A model generated the notes under the pieces. The model had not been told where the DNA came from. It saw only the letters and a list, made by a program, of their open reading frames with translations, and did no database searches. Of a stretch of DNA of 17,620 nucleotides, positions 6,906-14,043 are shown piece by piece. This DNA comes from Bacillota bacterium. GTDB taxonomy: Bacteria > Bacillota > Clostridia > Christensenellales > SZUA-584. A program made the position numbers and the translations under genes. Each line of letters opens with the position of its first letter. Positions within the stretch are counted from its first letter, which is position 1. The stretch spans positions 1 to 17,620 of the forward strand of contig JAEZIZ010000105.1 of NCBI GenBank assembly GCA_023415915.1. The letters are read 5' to 3'.

Positions 6906-8551
6906 CCCTCTCTCCCCTGCGCGCTTAATATCTGCGGCGAGCCGCCGTCTATTCTGCTTTGCTGGCTGAACGCGTGCTTTATTACCTCATTGAGGTCGTT
7001 TACGCCGACTACGCGCACGCCTTCCACCATTTTTGCTTCGTCTATGTTTTCCATGGGTACTATCACCAATGTCGCGCCCGCGCGCTTGGCCGCCAGTACC
7101 TTCGCTTTTATTCCTCCCACGGCTCTTATGCTGCCGTTTATCGATATCTCCCCCGTCATTGCTATCCCCGGGCATACTACCTTGCCGGTTATCGCAGAGA
7201 ACACCGATACCGCGATTGCCACGCCCGCAGACGGCCCGTCTATCGGCGCACTGCCCGGAAGGTTTATGTGTATATAATACTCATTGGGGTTGATGCCGAA
7301 GCTCTTTTTAAGCGCCGTCAGCACGTTTTCCACCGAGCTCTTTGAAGAGCTCTTGCGGCGATATTTCCTGCTCTCAAAACCAACCTCTTCTTCGTCTATA
7401 AGCCCTGTTATTGTAAGCGTGCCGAACGATGATTTCACCGCAACCGTCTCTATTTCGATTATAACGCCTATATTCGAGCCGTAAACCGCGAGCCCGTTCA
7501 CGCAGCCTACGTTGGTGCTGCCTAGTTTGAGCGTTGGGCGGCGGACGTACTTGCCCGTCTCTATCACCCAGTCGATATGCCGCTTTAAAATAGTTCCCAT
7601 GCCTTGCTCTCTCGCTATGCCTGCCGCCATCTGTATCATGTTGACCGCTTCCCTGCCGTTTTCCGCGTATTCTCCTATCAGGCTCGCGGCTGCGTCGTCT
7701 ATGCCGTATCCCGCCTTTGCCGCGGCGTTTTTAGCTATTACTATGACTTCATCCGGATAAAGCTGGCGAAAGAATATCTCCATGCAGCGCGAGCGTATTG
7801 CGGGCGATATCTCTTTGGGAGACTTCGTTGTCGCACCCACCAGCCTGAAGTCGGCAGGCAGCCCGCGGGTAAATATGTCGTGTATGTATTTCGGGGTCCT
7901 CTTATCGTCCAGATTGTAGTAGGCGCTTTCAAAATATACGCACCTGTCCTCGAGCACTTTAAGCAGCTTGTTGATATGAAAAGGGTGCAGCTCCCCTATC
8001 TCGTCCAGAAACAGTATGCCGCCGTGCGCTTTAGTTACCGCGCCTTCCTTGGGCTGGGGTATGCCCGCTATGCCAAACGCGCCCGCGCCCTGGTATATCG
8101 GGTCGTGTACGCAGCCTATTAGCGGGTCCGCTATATTGCGTTCGTCGTAACGTATGCACGTAGCGTCCATCTCTATGAACTTTGCATCGCGCTTAAACGG
8201 CGAAATCCTGTTCTCTTTAGCCTTGTCCATTACAAGCCTTGCGGCACACGTCTTTCCCACGCCGGGCGGCCCGTATATAAGCACATGCTGCGGGTTCTCT
8301 CCGCAAAGCGCCGCACACAGAGCCATTATGCCTTCCTTTTGCCCGATTATCTCGCTGAACTCGGTAGGCCGCGTTTTCTCCGACAGCGGCACATTCAAAG
8401 ATATGCTGCGCATACGGTTGAGCCTCTCCATCTGGCGCTTCGATTCCAAATCTATATTGACCTTTGTGTTTCTTCTCACTTTGAGCATGCTAATAAAATA
8501 CACGCACATAATTAGGCTTACAATAACTTGCAACGCTATTACATATTCCAT
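6902..8551 (-). CDS. lonB: Forespore-type ATP-dependent protease LonB
   Basis: This 549-residue protein is close in length and sequence to B. subtilis LonB as I remember it. An N-terminal membrane helix (about 4-23) is followed by a basic stretch. The AAA+ module has Walker A GPPGVGKT at 94-101, the long inserts NIADPLIG, DPIYQGAGA and AVTKAHGG, and Walker B ILFLDE at 179-184. The C-terminal protease domain has Ser441 in PIDGPSAG and Lys484 in GGIKAK, 43 residues apart as in LonA. LonB lacks the LonA N-domain. In B. subtilis it is made in the forespore and helps restrain sigma-G, so its presence points to a spore former. The ATG is set by AAGGAG 8 nt upstream. That site lies inside a perfect inverted repeat (see 8557-8601). 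The gene follows the transporter module on the same strand. Confidence 0.95.
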   Translation of the reverse strand: MEYVIALQVIVSLIMCVYFISMLKVRRNTKVNIDLESKRQMERLNRMRSISLNVPLSEKTRPTEFSEIIGQKEGIMALCAALCGENPQHVLIYGPPGVGKTCAARLVMDKAKENRISPFKRDAKFIEMDATCIRYDERNIADPLIGCVHDPIYQGAGAFGIAGIPQPKEGAVTKAHGGILFLDEIGELHPFHINKLLKVLEDRCVYFESAYYNLDDKRTPKYIHDIFTRGLPADFRLVGATTKSPKEISPAIRSRCMEIFFRQLYPDEVIVIAKNAAAKAGYGIDDAAASLIGEYAENGREAVNMIQMAAGIAREQGMGTILKRHIDWVIETGKYVRRPTLKLGSTNVGCVNGLAVYGSNIGVIIEIETVAVKSSFGTLTITGLIDEEEVGFESRKYRRKSSSKSSVENVLTALKKSFGINPNEYYIHINLPGSAPIDGPSAGVAIAVSVFSAITGKVVCPGIAMTGEISINGSIRAVGGIKAKVLAAKRAGATLVIVPMENIDEAKMVEGVRVVGVNDLNEVIKHAFSQQSRIDGGSPQILSAQGREG

Positions 8552-8556
8552 ACAAA

Positions 8557-8601
8557 ATGCTCCTTACTCCAGCTTTTTTTAGTATGCGGAGTAAGGAGCA
8601 T
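8557..8601 (-). promoter_or_regulatory. RBS-sequestering 14-bp hairpin in the lonB leader
   Basis: The arms at 8557-8570 and 8588-8601 are perfect reverse complements over 14 bp, with a 17-nt loop at 8571-8587. On the minus strand the second arm contains the lonB ribosome site AAGGAG (8565-8560), and the first arm is therefore an anti-Shine-Dalgarno sequence. Only a TTTT run follows the stem before GTATG, which is weak for a terminator. The hairpin lies 51 nt after the stop of the upstream heptad-repeat gene. Confidence 0.85.
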
Positions 8602-8608
8602 ATTATTA
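8580..8608 (-). promoter_or_regulatory. Candidate sigma-G-like promoter inside the hairpin loop
   Basis: On the minus strand the loop holds CATACTA (8586-8580), a full match to the forespore sigma-G -10 consensus CATnhTA. TAATA (8608-8604) lies 17 nt upstream and matches 4 of 5 of the -35 consensus. The bases before the -10 lack the GG expected for sigma-F. The start would fall near 8573, just before the second hairpin arm, so this transcript would lack the anti-Shine-Dalgarno arm. This is a consensus match by eye only. Confidence 0.45.
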
Positions 8609-8651
8609 TCGCAGCCTTTAAAAAGTCGGACGAGTTTTGTTATTCAAAAGG

Positions 8652-10262
8652 TTACCTGAACAGGTCGGCAAGGCGGGAAAAGAAGTCGCCGTTGTTTTCT
8701 TCCGCCCCGCCGCTTTCTTCGCTGGCCGGTATTTTTAAGTCCGGCGTTTTCAAAATATACTGCACGCTTTTCGGATGGTTTTTATCGGGAGAAGCAAATG
8801 ACACCGCGGGCGAATCGTCGGCTTTAAAGCCCTGCGTTTTTGCAGTAATCTCGTCTTTGGCGGTCGCTATGCCGTCCTTGAATTCCATCTGGCCGTCAAT
8901 GAGCTTCTGAATATTTGCGGGCAGTCTTTTGATAGCCCTATTGAGCTTCTGAACTCCGGCGGCGCTCGTCTTTATGCCCGCAAGGTACGACCCAAAGCCA
9001 CCCGCTATGCCGTCGTAACCCGCCGCCAGTTGCGCTCCGCTGCCCAAGAGAGCCTGCAGCCCGGCGTTAAACTCCCTGTAGCCTGCGGCGGCCTGCTGCA
9101 CGCCCGCGGTATAGCTGCTAAGGTGGCTGCTCGCCTCGTCAAGGCCTGACGAAAGCTGTCCTACGGTTCCCAGCGTCTGCAGCACGCCCTGGGCAAGCGC
9201 TTGTACCGACGGGTCGGGGTTTGAAGTCAGCGATTGCGCAAGCGCCTTAAGGTCACCGCTGGATGCCGAAAGCGAGCTTAAACCGGAGCTGATGCCCGAT
9301 ATCCCGCTTGCAATCTGTGAAGAATTCGCGCTCAGCTCATCCAGCCCTCTCATCACGTCCGCCGAGCCTGACGCGAGGCCCGCAGCGCCGTCCGTAAAGC
9401 GTTTAAGCCCTGAGCCGTATTCGCGCATACCGAGCAGCATATCGTCTCCCGAAGAAACGAGCTTGTTCATGCCGCTGTTTAAAGAGGATACTCCGCCCGA
9501 GAGCGATTTCATGCCGTTTTTTAGCTCGCTCGTTCCGTCTATCATTTCATCCGCGCCTTTAAGCATCTCGTCAAAGCCGTCTTCCGTCTTGTCTATCGTC
9601 TCCTCCACTCCCGAAAGCGTTCCTTTCAGCAGCGTTATTGTAATGCCGCTCATCTCAAAGTCGTGAACGTCGGCTTCGAGAGTGAAACTGCCGCTCTCGC
9701 CCGGCAATATCACATACGTTAAGTTAAGCGCGTTGCCCGCGGATACCGCCGTCGAGCCTTGCGAAACTATGTTGCCTGCAAGGTCCTGGTCAAGCGCCAG
9801 TGAAATCTGCGCCATATAGCCTTTCCTCACCCGCTCGCTGCACTTTTCGTTTACGCTGCCGTTTATTTCTATCTTGAGGCGACCGCTTGCGCCCGCAAGC
9901 TCCCGTGCGTCTGTCTGTTTGCCGTCGAGATAGTACTTTAAATCAAACACAAAAGGAAGTTCGCCTTGCATAGTACCCTGATAGTACAGCCCGCCTTCAA
10001 CTTCGGAATCCGGGAACGTTATCTTGTCGCCTTCCACAACAGGTGCGCTGAGCGTCGAAAGGTTCTTTATGTCCGTATACTCGCCGTAATCCGTGTATTC
10101 ACCGAAAAGCTGGTTTACAACATATATCGTATCCACGCTCCCGTCATACCCGAGCATCGCGTATACGGTCTCGTTTTTTGTTCCGGCAGCCAGCGCGGCG
10201 GAAGAAAACGCCGTCACAATCAGCAATGCCGCCAGTATCGTTACAACAATTCTTTTAAGCAT
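8652..10262 (-). CDS. Secreted X-X-G heptad-repeat protein (YhgE/Pip-like)
   Basis: Starting at the ATG at 10262 gives 536 residues. The protein opens with a signal peptide: MLKR, a hydrophobic stretch, and a likely signal-peptidase cut after ALA at about 23-25. A roughly 200-residue beta-rich N-terminal domain follows. A long helical section of glycine-spaced heptads (for example SELKNGMKSLSGGVSSLNSG) comes next, like the repeats of YhgE/Pip proteins. Unlike YhgE, no C-terminal membrane helices are seen and the protein ends in FFSRLADLFR, so it is probably a free or cell-surface partner. It overlaps the MMPL transporter by 8 nt and should be made with it. The ATG sits 10 nt after AAGGAGG; the longer reading from a TTG at 10295 has no ribosome site. 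Its role as a transporter accessory is inferred. Confidence 0.82.
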   Translation of the reverse strand: MLKRIVVTILAALLIVTAFSSAALAAGTKNETVYAMLGYDGSVDTIYVVNQLFGEYTDYGEYTDIKNLSTLSAPVVEGDKITFPDSEVEGGLYYQGTMQGELPFVFDLKYYLDGKQTDARELAGASGRLKIEINGSVNEKCSERVRKGYMAQISLALDQDLAGNIVSQGSTAVSAGNALNLTYVILPGESGSFTLEADVHDFEMSGITITLLKGTLSGVEETIDKTEDGFDEMLKGADEMIDGTSELKNGMKSLSGGVSSLNSGMNKLVSSGDDMLLGMREYGSGLKRFTDGAAGLASGSADVMRGLDELSANSSQIASGISGISSGLSSLSASSGDLKALAQSLTSNPDPSVQALAQGVLQTLGTVGQLSSGLDEASSHLSSYTAGVQQAAAGYREFNAGLQALLGSGAQLAAGYDGIAGGFGSYLAGIKTSAAGVQKLNRAIKRLPANIQKLIDGQMEFKDGIATAKDEITAKTQGFKADDSPAVSFASPDKNHPKSVQYILKTPDLKIPASEESGGAEENNGDFFSRLADLFR

Positions 10263-12330
10263 TTTTGTCAGTCCTCCTTCTGAAAAGCTTTGCAAAGCTT
10301 GTTTTCTGAATAACTTTGTCCAGCAGTATAAGCACCTGAGGCAGCACGAATATCGTTAGGAACCCTGAGAGCAGCGCGCCCCTGCCAATAAGCGAGCCAA
10401 GCTGCGACATCGCCTGCTGGTTGAACGTCGCCGCAACGACAAACCCGGCGGACGAAAGTACAAGCGACGACATGACTATTGACATGCCCGCTTTTTCTGC
10501 GGCGTATTCGCTCGCTTCTTTTTTGTCAAGCGTCTTCCTCCCCTCGAGGTAATAGCTCGTCATCAGTATCGCGTAGTCTATCGTCGCGCCCAGCTGTACG
10601 GAGCTTATCACCATGTAGCCTATGAATATCATCGGCTCGCCTGAGAAATACGGAAAAGACATGTTTATCCATATCGACGCCTCGATTATGAACATCAGTA
10701 TCACGGGCAGCGTAACTGACCTGAACGTTGCGAGCAGTATAACGCCGACGAACAGTATCGAAAGCCATGTAACGAGCGTGAAGTCTCCCGCCGTTGCGTT
10801 GCGCATGTCAAATATCACGGGCGAAGCTCCCGTTACATACGATACGTCAAACCATTCGGACGCAATCCGCCTTATTTCCGTCACGGCGTCAAACGCCTTT
10901 TGAGTCTCTACCCCGGCGTTAACGTCGACTATATACCTCGAGTAGTTTTCGCTTATGAATTCGTCTTTGATGCTTTCCGGGACTATTGCGTCCGGCACGG
11001 CGGGGTTGATATACGAATACAGCCCCTGCACGTTCCTTACATACGAAATGTCCTCCAAATCCTTCACCATTCCGTATTCCGCCGCTTCGTTACCGTTTGG
11101 CACGAGCACTACGTATTCGTTGCTTTCCCCGAATTCGGCTTGAATCTTCTCGTTTATCGCGTTCTGCTTTTCGTCTCCTACGTTGTTCATAGAGTAAAGA
11201 AAAGTGTTGTTGTCTTGCGCCATAAAGCATATTACGGAGACTATGATGAGCAGCGCAATCACCACGTATTTGGCCTTGGCGTCCAGCAAGTGCTGCACCT
11301 TTTTCATGTTGGGCAGCAGGCGGCGGTGCTTTGTTTTGTCTATCGCCTTTGTAAATACTACGGTAAGCGGGGGCAGCAGCAGCGTAACGCATAGCAGGCT
11401 GAATATTATGCCTTTGGCGAGCACAAGCCCCATATCGGCGCCTATCGTATAGCTCATGAAGACAAGCGCAACAAAGCCTACTATCGTCGTCGTTCCGCTG
11501 GAAAGTATAGATGAAAACGACGAACGCGCGGCTTTTGCCATCGCTTTTGCGGGGTCACCCTCCGTCTGCCGTTCAAGCTCGTATCGGTGCAGCAGGAATA
11601 TAGAATAATCCATTGAGACCGCGAGCTGCAGTATAGCCGCGCACGCAAACGTCATATACGATATCTCGCCGAAAATGAGGTTTGTGCCCATGTTCAGCAG
11701 TATTGCGACTCCTATCGTTAAAAGGAACAAAACAACTTCGATAAACGAGTTTGTAGTAACGAGCAGTATAACAAGCACTATCGCGAGCGCTATTATAACC
11801 CCCGTCATTATATTGCCGCTTACAGAGCTTACCATTATCTTGGCGTCAATTGCGTTACCGGACAATGCCGCTTCGTCGCCTAAAAGCTCTCGTATGCCGT
11901 CTATCGCGTCGCGCGTCGATTGCGTATAATCGCTGCCTGAAAATATGATATGAAGCAGCGCGCTGTTGTCCGATATATATTCAGCCTTTACGTCTTCATT
12001 TATAAGCTCTATGGGCTGCTTTATGTCCGCAATGTCGTCCAGCCAGACAACCCGTTTTACGCCCTCTATATCGTTTATCTGTTCCTTGATTTTCAATACT
12101 TCAACTATGCTCTTGCCTTCGAGCATCAGCACGGCGGTGCCGTTGTAGCTGTACTCCGATTCCAGTATCTCTATGCCTTTCTTTGAATCGGAATCTTCCG
12201 GCAGGTATTTGGACATGTCATAATTCTGCCCTACGCCGAGCATTAAAAAGCCGCATATTACAGCAGCCAAACTAAAGAAAATTATAACTGGTCTTTTTCT
12301 TCTGATGACCCACTCAAACAGCCTGATCAA
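10255..12330 (-). CDS. MMPL/RND-family transporter
   Basis: This 691-residue protein has the duplicated RND layout. TM1 (about 13-33) is followed by a large outer loop and a block of five helices (about 174-327). TM7 (about 354-370) is followed by a second outer loop and helices from about 518 to 670. Each half carries the expected charged pair for proton coupling, with Asp241-Tyr242 in AVSMDYSIF and Asp585-Tyr586 in GATIDYAIL. MMPL proteins use the proton gradient to export lipids, peptides or drugs; the substrate here cannot be told. The start is a TTG (12330-12328) placed 6 nt after AAAGGAGAGG, with no upstream ATG in reach. A promoter lies just upstream, a LuxR-type regulator precedes it, and a secreted heptad-repeat protein follows with an 8-nt overlap. 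Confidence 0.93.
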   Translation of the reverse strand: MIRLFEWVIRRKRPVIIFFSLAAVICGFLMLGVGQNYDMSKYLPEDSDSKKGIEILESEYSYNGTAVLMLEGKSIVEVLKIKEQINDIEGVKRVVWLDDIADIKQPIELINEDVKAEYISDNSALLHIIFSGSDYTQSTRDAIDGIRELLGDEAALSGNAIDAKIMVSSVSGNIMTGVIIALAIVLVILLVTTNSFIEVVLFLLTIGVAILLNMGTNLIFGEISYMTFACAAILQLAVSMDYSIFLLHRYELERQTEGDPAKAMAKAARSSFSSILSSGTTTIVGFVALVFMSYTIGADMGLVLAKGIIFSLLCVTLLLPPLTVVFTKAIDKTKHRRLLPNMKKVQHLLDAKAKYVVIALLIIVSVICFMAQDNNTFLYSMNNVGDEKQNAINEKIQAEFGESNEYVVLVPNGNEAAEYGMVKDLEDISYVRNVQGLYSYINPAVPDAIVPESIKDEFISENYSRYIVDVNAGVETQKAFDAVTEIRRIASEWFDVSYVTGASPVIFDMRNATAGDFTLVTWLSILFVGVILLATFRSVTLPVILMFIIEASIWINMSFPYFSGEPMIFIGYMVISSVQLGATIDYAILMTSYYLEGRKTLDKKEASEYAAEKAGMSIVMSSLVLSSAGFVVAATFNQQAMSQLGSLIGRGALLSGFLTIFVLPQVLILLDKVIQKTSFAKLFRRRTDKNA
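10273..10279 (-). promoter_or_regulatory. Ribosome site that fixes the heptad-repeat protein start
   Basis: AAGGAGG on the minus strand lies 10 nt before the ATG at 10262, inside the last codons of the transporter gene. It decides for this ATG over the upstream in-frame TTG at 10295. Confidence 0.85.
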
Positions 12331-12336
12331 ATAAAG

Positions 12337-12346
12337 CCTCTCCTTT
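12337..12346 (-). promoter_or_regulatory. Ribosome site for the TTG start of the transporter
   Basis: AAAGGAGAGG lies 6 nt before TTG at 12330-12328 on the minus strand. No ATG or GTG lies at suitable spacing, which supports TTG as the start codon. Confidence 0.75.
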
Positions 12347-12362
12347 TACCGTATTCTGTATT

Positions 12363-12391
12363 AATATATGGGCATAAAAGGAGAAGCACAA
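12363..12391 (-). promoter_or_regulatory. Candidate promoter of the transporter operon
   Basis: On the minus strand TTGTGC (12391-12386) and TATATT (12368-12363) are spaced by 17 nt; the -10 matches 5 of 6 and the -35 matches 3 of 6. A weak -35 suits a gene that needs an activator. ATGGGCA occurs twice on the plus strand nearby, at 12368-12374 (touching the -10) and 12398-12404 (just upstream of the -35). Confidence 0.55.
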
Positions 12392-12422
12392 TTACCCATG
12401 GGCAGGGGTTCGATAACGGAAG

Positions 12423-12456
12423 CGGGTGATTTTTCACTAACCCTTTCGGGTGATTT
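12423..12456. repeat. Direct repeat of CGGGTGATTT upstream of the transporter promoter
   Basis: Two identical 10-mers lie at 12423-12432 and 12447-12456, 24 bp apart start to start, with the second overlapping the luxR stop codon. They lie 32-65 bp upstream of the transporter -35. The spacing is near two helical turns, so both could be bound on about the same DNA face, for example by the neighbouring LuxR-type regulator. Confidence 0.55.
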
Positions 12457-13387
12457 ATGAATTGTTGGCCGGGCGGCTTAAACTATTAATAAGCTGCAGG
12501 CGGTTGGATATGCCAAGTTTTCCATAGATGTTCTTTATGTGCGTTTTTACGGTGTTTATCGAGATATGCAGGCTCTCGCCTATTTCCTTGTTGGACATAC
12601 CTTTGATAAGGAGCTCCGCAACCTCTATTTCTCTTTCTGAAAGCGTGTATTTATCCTTAAGCTTTTGCTTATCCCAGCTGATATTCGCTTCGGTATTATA
12701 CGACCGGAAGAAATATGCGCAAAGGTCGATGAATGCAAACAGCGAGAACGCAGCGTATGAAATATGCGTGAGCTGGAACGCTATGTCCCTAAGCAGTATG
12801 AAATCGAGTATTGAAAAAGCTATCTGCGGTATGAACGAAATAAGAAAATACTTTGCGAGCTTTCTGTCGTGCGCGTCGGTAATATTTTTGTAAGCGGCGG
12901 CAAGCGATACGGCCTCAATAAACACCGCGATGGAACATAGCGGATAAAAAGCCCACAGTGCATTGGTGACCGCAAGTGCAAGATCTTTTTGCGATATATA
13001 CATCACGAGTATTCCGGTTATTATAAGCAGCGCGCCCACCAACGCGGCGGCTATCATAAAGCCCTTCCTTTTGTTGATTTGCGGCGCCGGGAAAAGCTGT
13101 ATTACGTAGTAACATGTCGCGAGTATCGAAGCCATTATAAGGGCTATTATTACGAAAGCGAAAAACGGGGACAGCCACGACATATTGGAGTCAAGTATAT
13201 CGGAAGACTTGACGTTTATGCTGTACATGTACGATATAAAGAGCAGCGTGGATACGGGGAACAGCACCATAAGCGTTCTGCCTGCAAGGCCGTCCCTTGT
13301 CCTTATAAACATTATCGCAGAAAAAAGGAATGCCGAGAATAGCAAAGACGTCTCTATAAACTGTATAGCGCTAAATATCAGATCCAA
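12455..13387 (-). CDS. Multi-TM membrane regulator with LuxR-type HTH
   Basis: From the TTG at 13387 this is 310 residues; from the ATG at 13405 it would be 316. The N-terminal part (about 1-228) has roughly seven hydrophobic helices, and the C-terminal 60 residues are a LuxR/GerE helix-turn-helix. The HTH shows LSEREIEVAELLIKGMSNKEIG followed by a recognition helix with INTVKTHIKNIYGKL. Sensor and DNA-binding part are in one membrane protein, with no receiver domain, so it is a one-component regulator. I prefer the TTG start for two reasons: GGGAGG lies 6 nt before it, and the TATAAT at 13415-13420 would start mRNA almost on top of the ATG. Its likely target is the adjacent MMPL operon, an inference from position. 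Its signal is unknown. Confidence 0.88.
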   Translation of the reverse strand: MDLIFSAIQFIETSLLFSAFLFSAIMFIRTRDGLAGRTLMVLFPVSTLLFISYMYSINVKSSDILDSNMSWLSPFFAFVIIALIMASILATCYYVIQLFPAPQINKRKGFMIAAALVGALLIITGILVMYISQKDLALAVTNALWAFYPLCSIAVFIEAVSLAAAYKNITDAHDRKLAKYFLISFIPQIAFSILDFILLRDIAFQLTHISYAAFSLFAFIDLCAYFFRSYNTEANISWDKQKLKDKYTLSEREIEVAELLIKGMSNKEIGESLHISINTVKTHIKNIYGKLGISNRLQLINSLSRPANNS

Positions 13388-13393
13388 TTCAAG

Positions 13394-13399
13394 CCTCCC
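13394..13399 (-). promoter_or_regulatory. Ribosome site that favours a TTG start for luxR
   Basis: GGGAGG (13399-13394 on the minus strand) lies inside the reading frame that begins at the ATG at 13405, and 6 nt before an in-frame TTG at 13387-13385. No ribosome site precedes the ATG. Confidence 0.65.
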
Positions 13400-13414
13400 A
13401 TACATGTATAAAAA

Positions 13415-13444
13415 ATTATACCATCGAAGCCATCATTTTGTACA
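13415..13444 (-). promoter_or_regulatory. Promoter of the luxR-type gene
   Basis: On the minus strand TGTACA (13444-13439) and a perfect TATAAT (13420-13415) are 18 nt apart. The start would be near 13408, which leaves only a few bases before the ATG at 13405 and supports the downstream TTG. Confidence 0.65.
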
Positions 13445-13471
13445 GCATGTCGAAGCGGATTAATTCACATT

Positions 13472-13496
13472 CCAAAAAGCGTTTACTGCTTTTTGG
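13472..13496. repeat. 9-bp inverted repeat upstream of the luxR promoter
   Basis: CCAAAAAGC (13472-13480) and GCTTTTTGG (13488-13496) enclose a 7-nt loop, and no T-run follows on either strand. The element lies 28 bp upstream of the luxR -35, so it may be an operator. Its inner TTTACTGC (13482-13489) is also the reverse complement of GCAGTAAA at 13530-13537 beside the next terminator, so another fold is possible. Confidence 0.55.
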
Positions 13497-13533
13497 GGGC
13501 CGAATCTCGGGCATGGCACATTAGCTTCAGCAG

Positions 13534-13558
13534 TAAAAAGGCCGGTGCTGCCGGCCTT
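13534..13558 (-). terminator. Intrinsic terminator of the DivIVA-like gene
   Basis: On the minus strand AAGGCCGG (13558-13551) pairs with CCGGCCTT (13545-13538) around CAGCA, and a run of five T residues overlaps the end of the stem. It lies 14 nt after the stop and separates this gene from luxR. Confidence 0.88.
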
Positions 13559-13572
13559 GCCATATTGTTTTC

Positions 13573-14043
13573 TCAGTCGGAAATCTTGACTGTCGGGAAC
13601 GTCTTTACAGGCCGAATGCTGTATTGCAGCGGCGTTACCTCTATATTTTCATGGTCCCCCACAACCTTTGAAACCGCCCTGTATATTGCTTCACTCGCCC
13701 TTTTCAGCTTATACAGCCTCTGGCAGCAGCCTTCGGCGGCCGCTTTAAGCTGCCGTTCCTCACTTTCCAGTATCTCTATCCTCTTTTTCGCCCTTGCCTC
13801 CGCTTCGCGTATTATCGAATCCGCAGCCTCTTCCGCCTTTGTTATTGCGCCGATTATTTGCTGCTCGTAGCTCTTGTATTTCGCTATCATCGCTGACATT
13901 TCCCTGTTTTCTTCTCTTAATTTAAATATTCTTTCCTTCTGCTCCTTTAAGCATTTTTCATAATCTTCCCTCACTTTTTTTAGCAGCGCGTCCACATCCG
14001 CCGCTCTGTACGTTCCTATAATGCTCCTCTTCAAATTGTCCAT
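13573..14043 (-). CDS. DivIVA-domain-like coiled-coil protein
   Basis: This 156-residue protein has a short N-terminal motif, IIGTYRAADVDALLKKV (8-24), that resembles the membrane-binding start of DivIVA/GpsB proteins. A long charged coiled coil (about 22-118) follows, and a short non-helical tail ends the protein (VTPLQYSIRPVKTFPTVKISD). DivIVA-type proteins gather at curved membrane, such as division sites and poles, and recruit partners for division, wall synthesis or spore chromosome anchoring. No signal peptide or membrane helix is present, so it is cytoplasmic. A Gly-Cys-Cys (about 104-106) in the coil is unusual. The ATG follows GGAGGG. The gene lies downstream of lgt on the same strand and ends in a strong terminator. 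Family match is by motif and shape only, so the specific role is open. Confidence 0.75.
   Translation of the reverse strand: MDNLKRSIIGTYRAADVDALLKKVREDYEKCLKEQKERIFKLREENREMSAMIAKYKSYEQQIIGAITKAEEAADSIIREAEARAKKRIEILESEERQLKAAAEGCCQRLYKLKRASEAIYRAVSKVVGDHENIEVTPLQYSIRPVKTFPTVKISD

Noticed and set aside
8557..8601. The lonB leader hairpin as a simple terminator of the transporter operon
   Set aside because: Only TTTT follows the stem on the minus strand before GTATG, and the stem contains the lonB ribosome site. Partial termination remains possible.
10263..10295. An 11-residue N-terminal extension of the heptad-repeat protein
   Set aside because: It would begin with TTG without a ribosome site. 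The ATG at 10262 has AAGGAGG and directly starts a good signal peptide.
10285..10300. A perfect 16-bp palindrome, AAGCTTTGCAAAGCTT
   Set aside because: It lies within the last codons of the transporter gene and encodes ordinary residues, so it is probably chance, although a role in mRNA stability cannot be ruled out.
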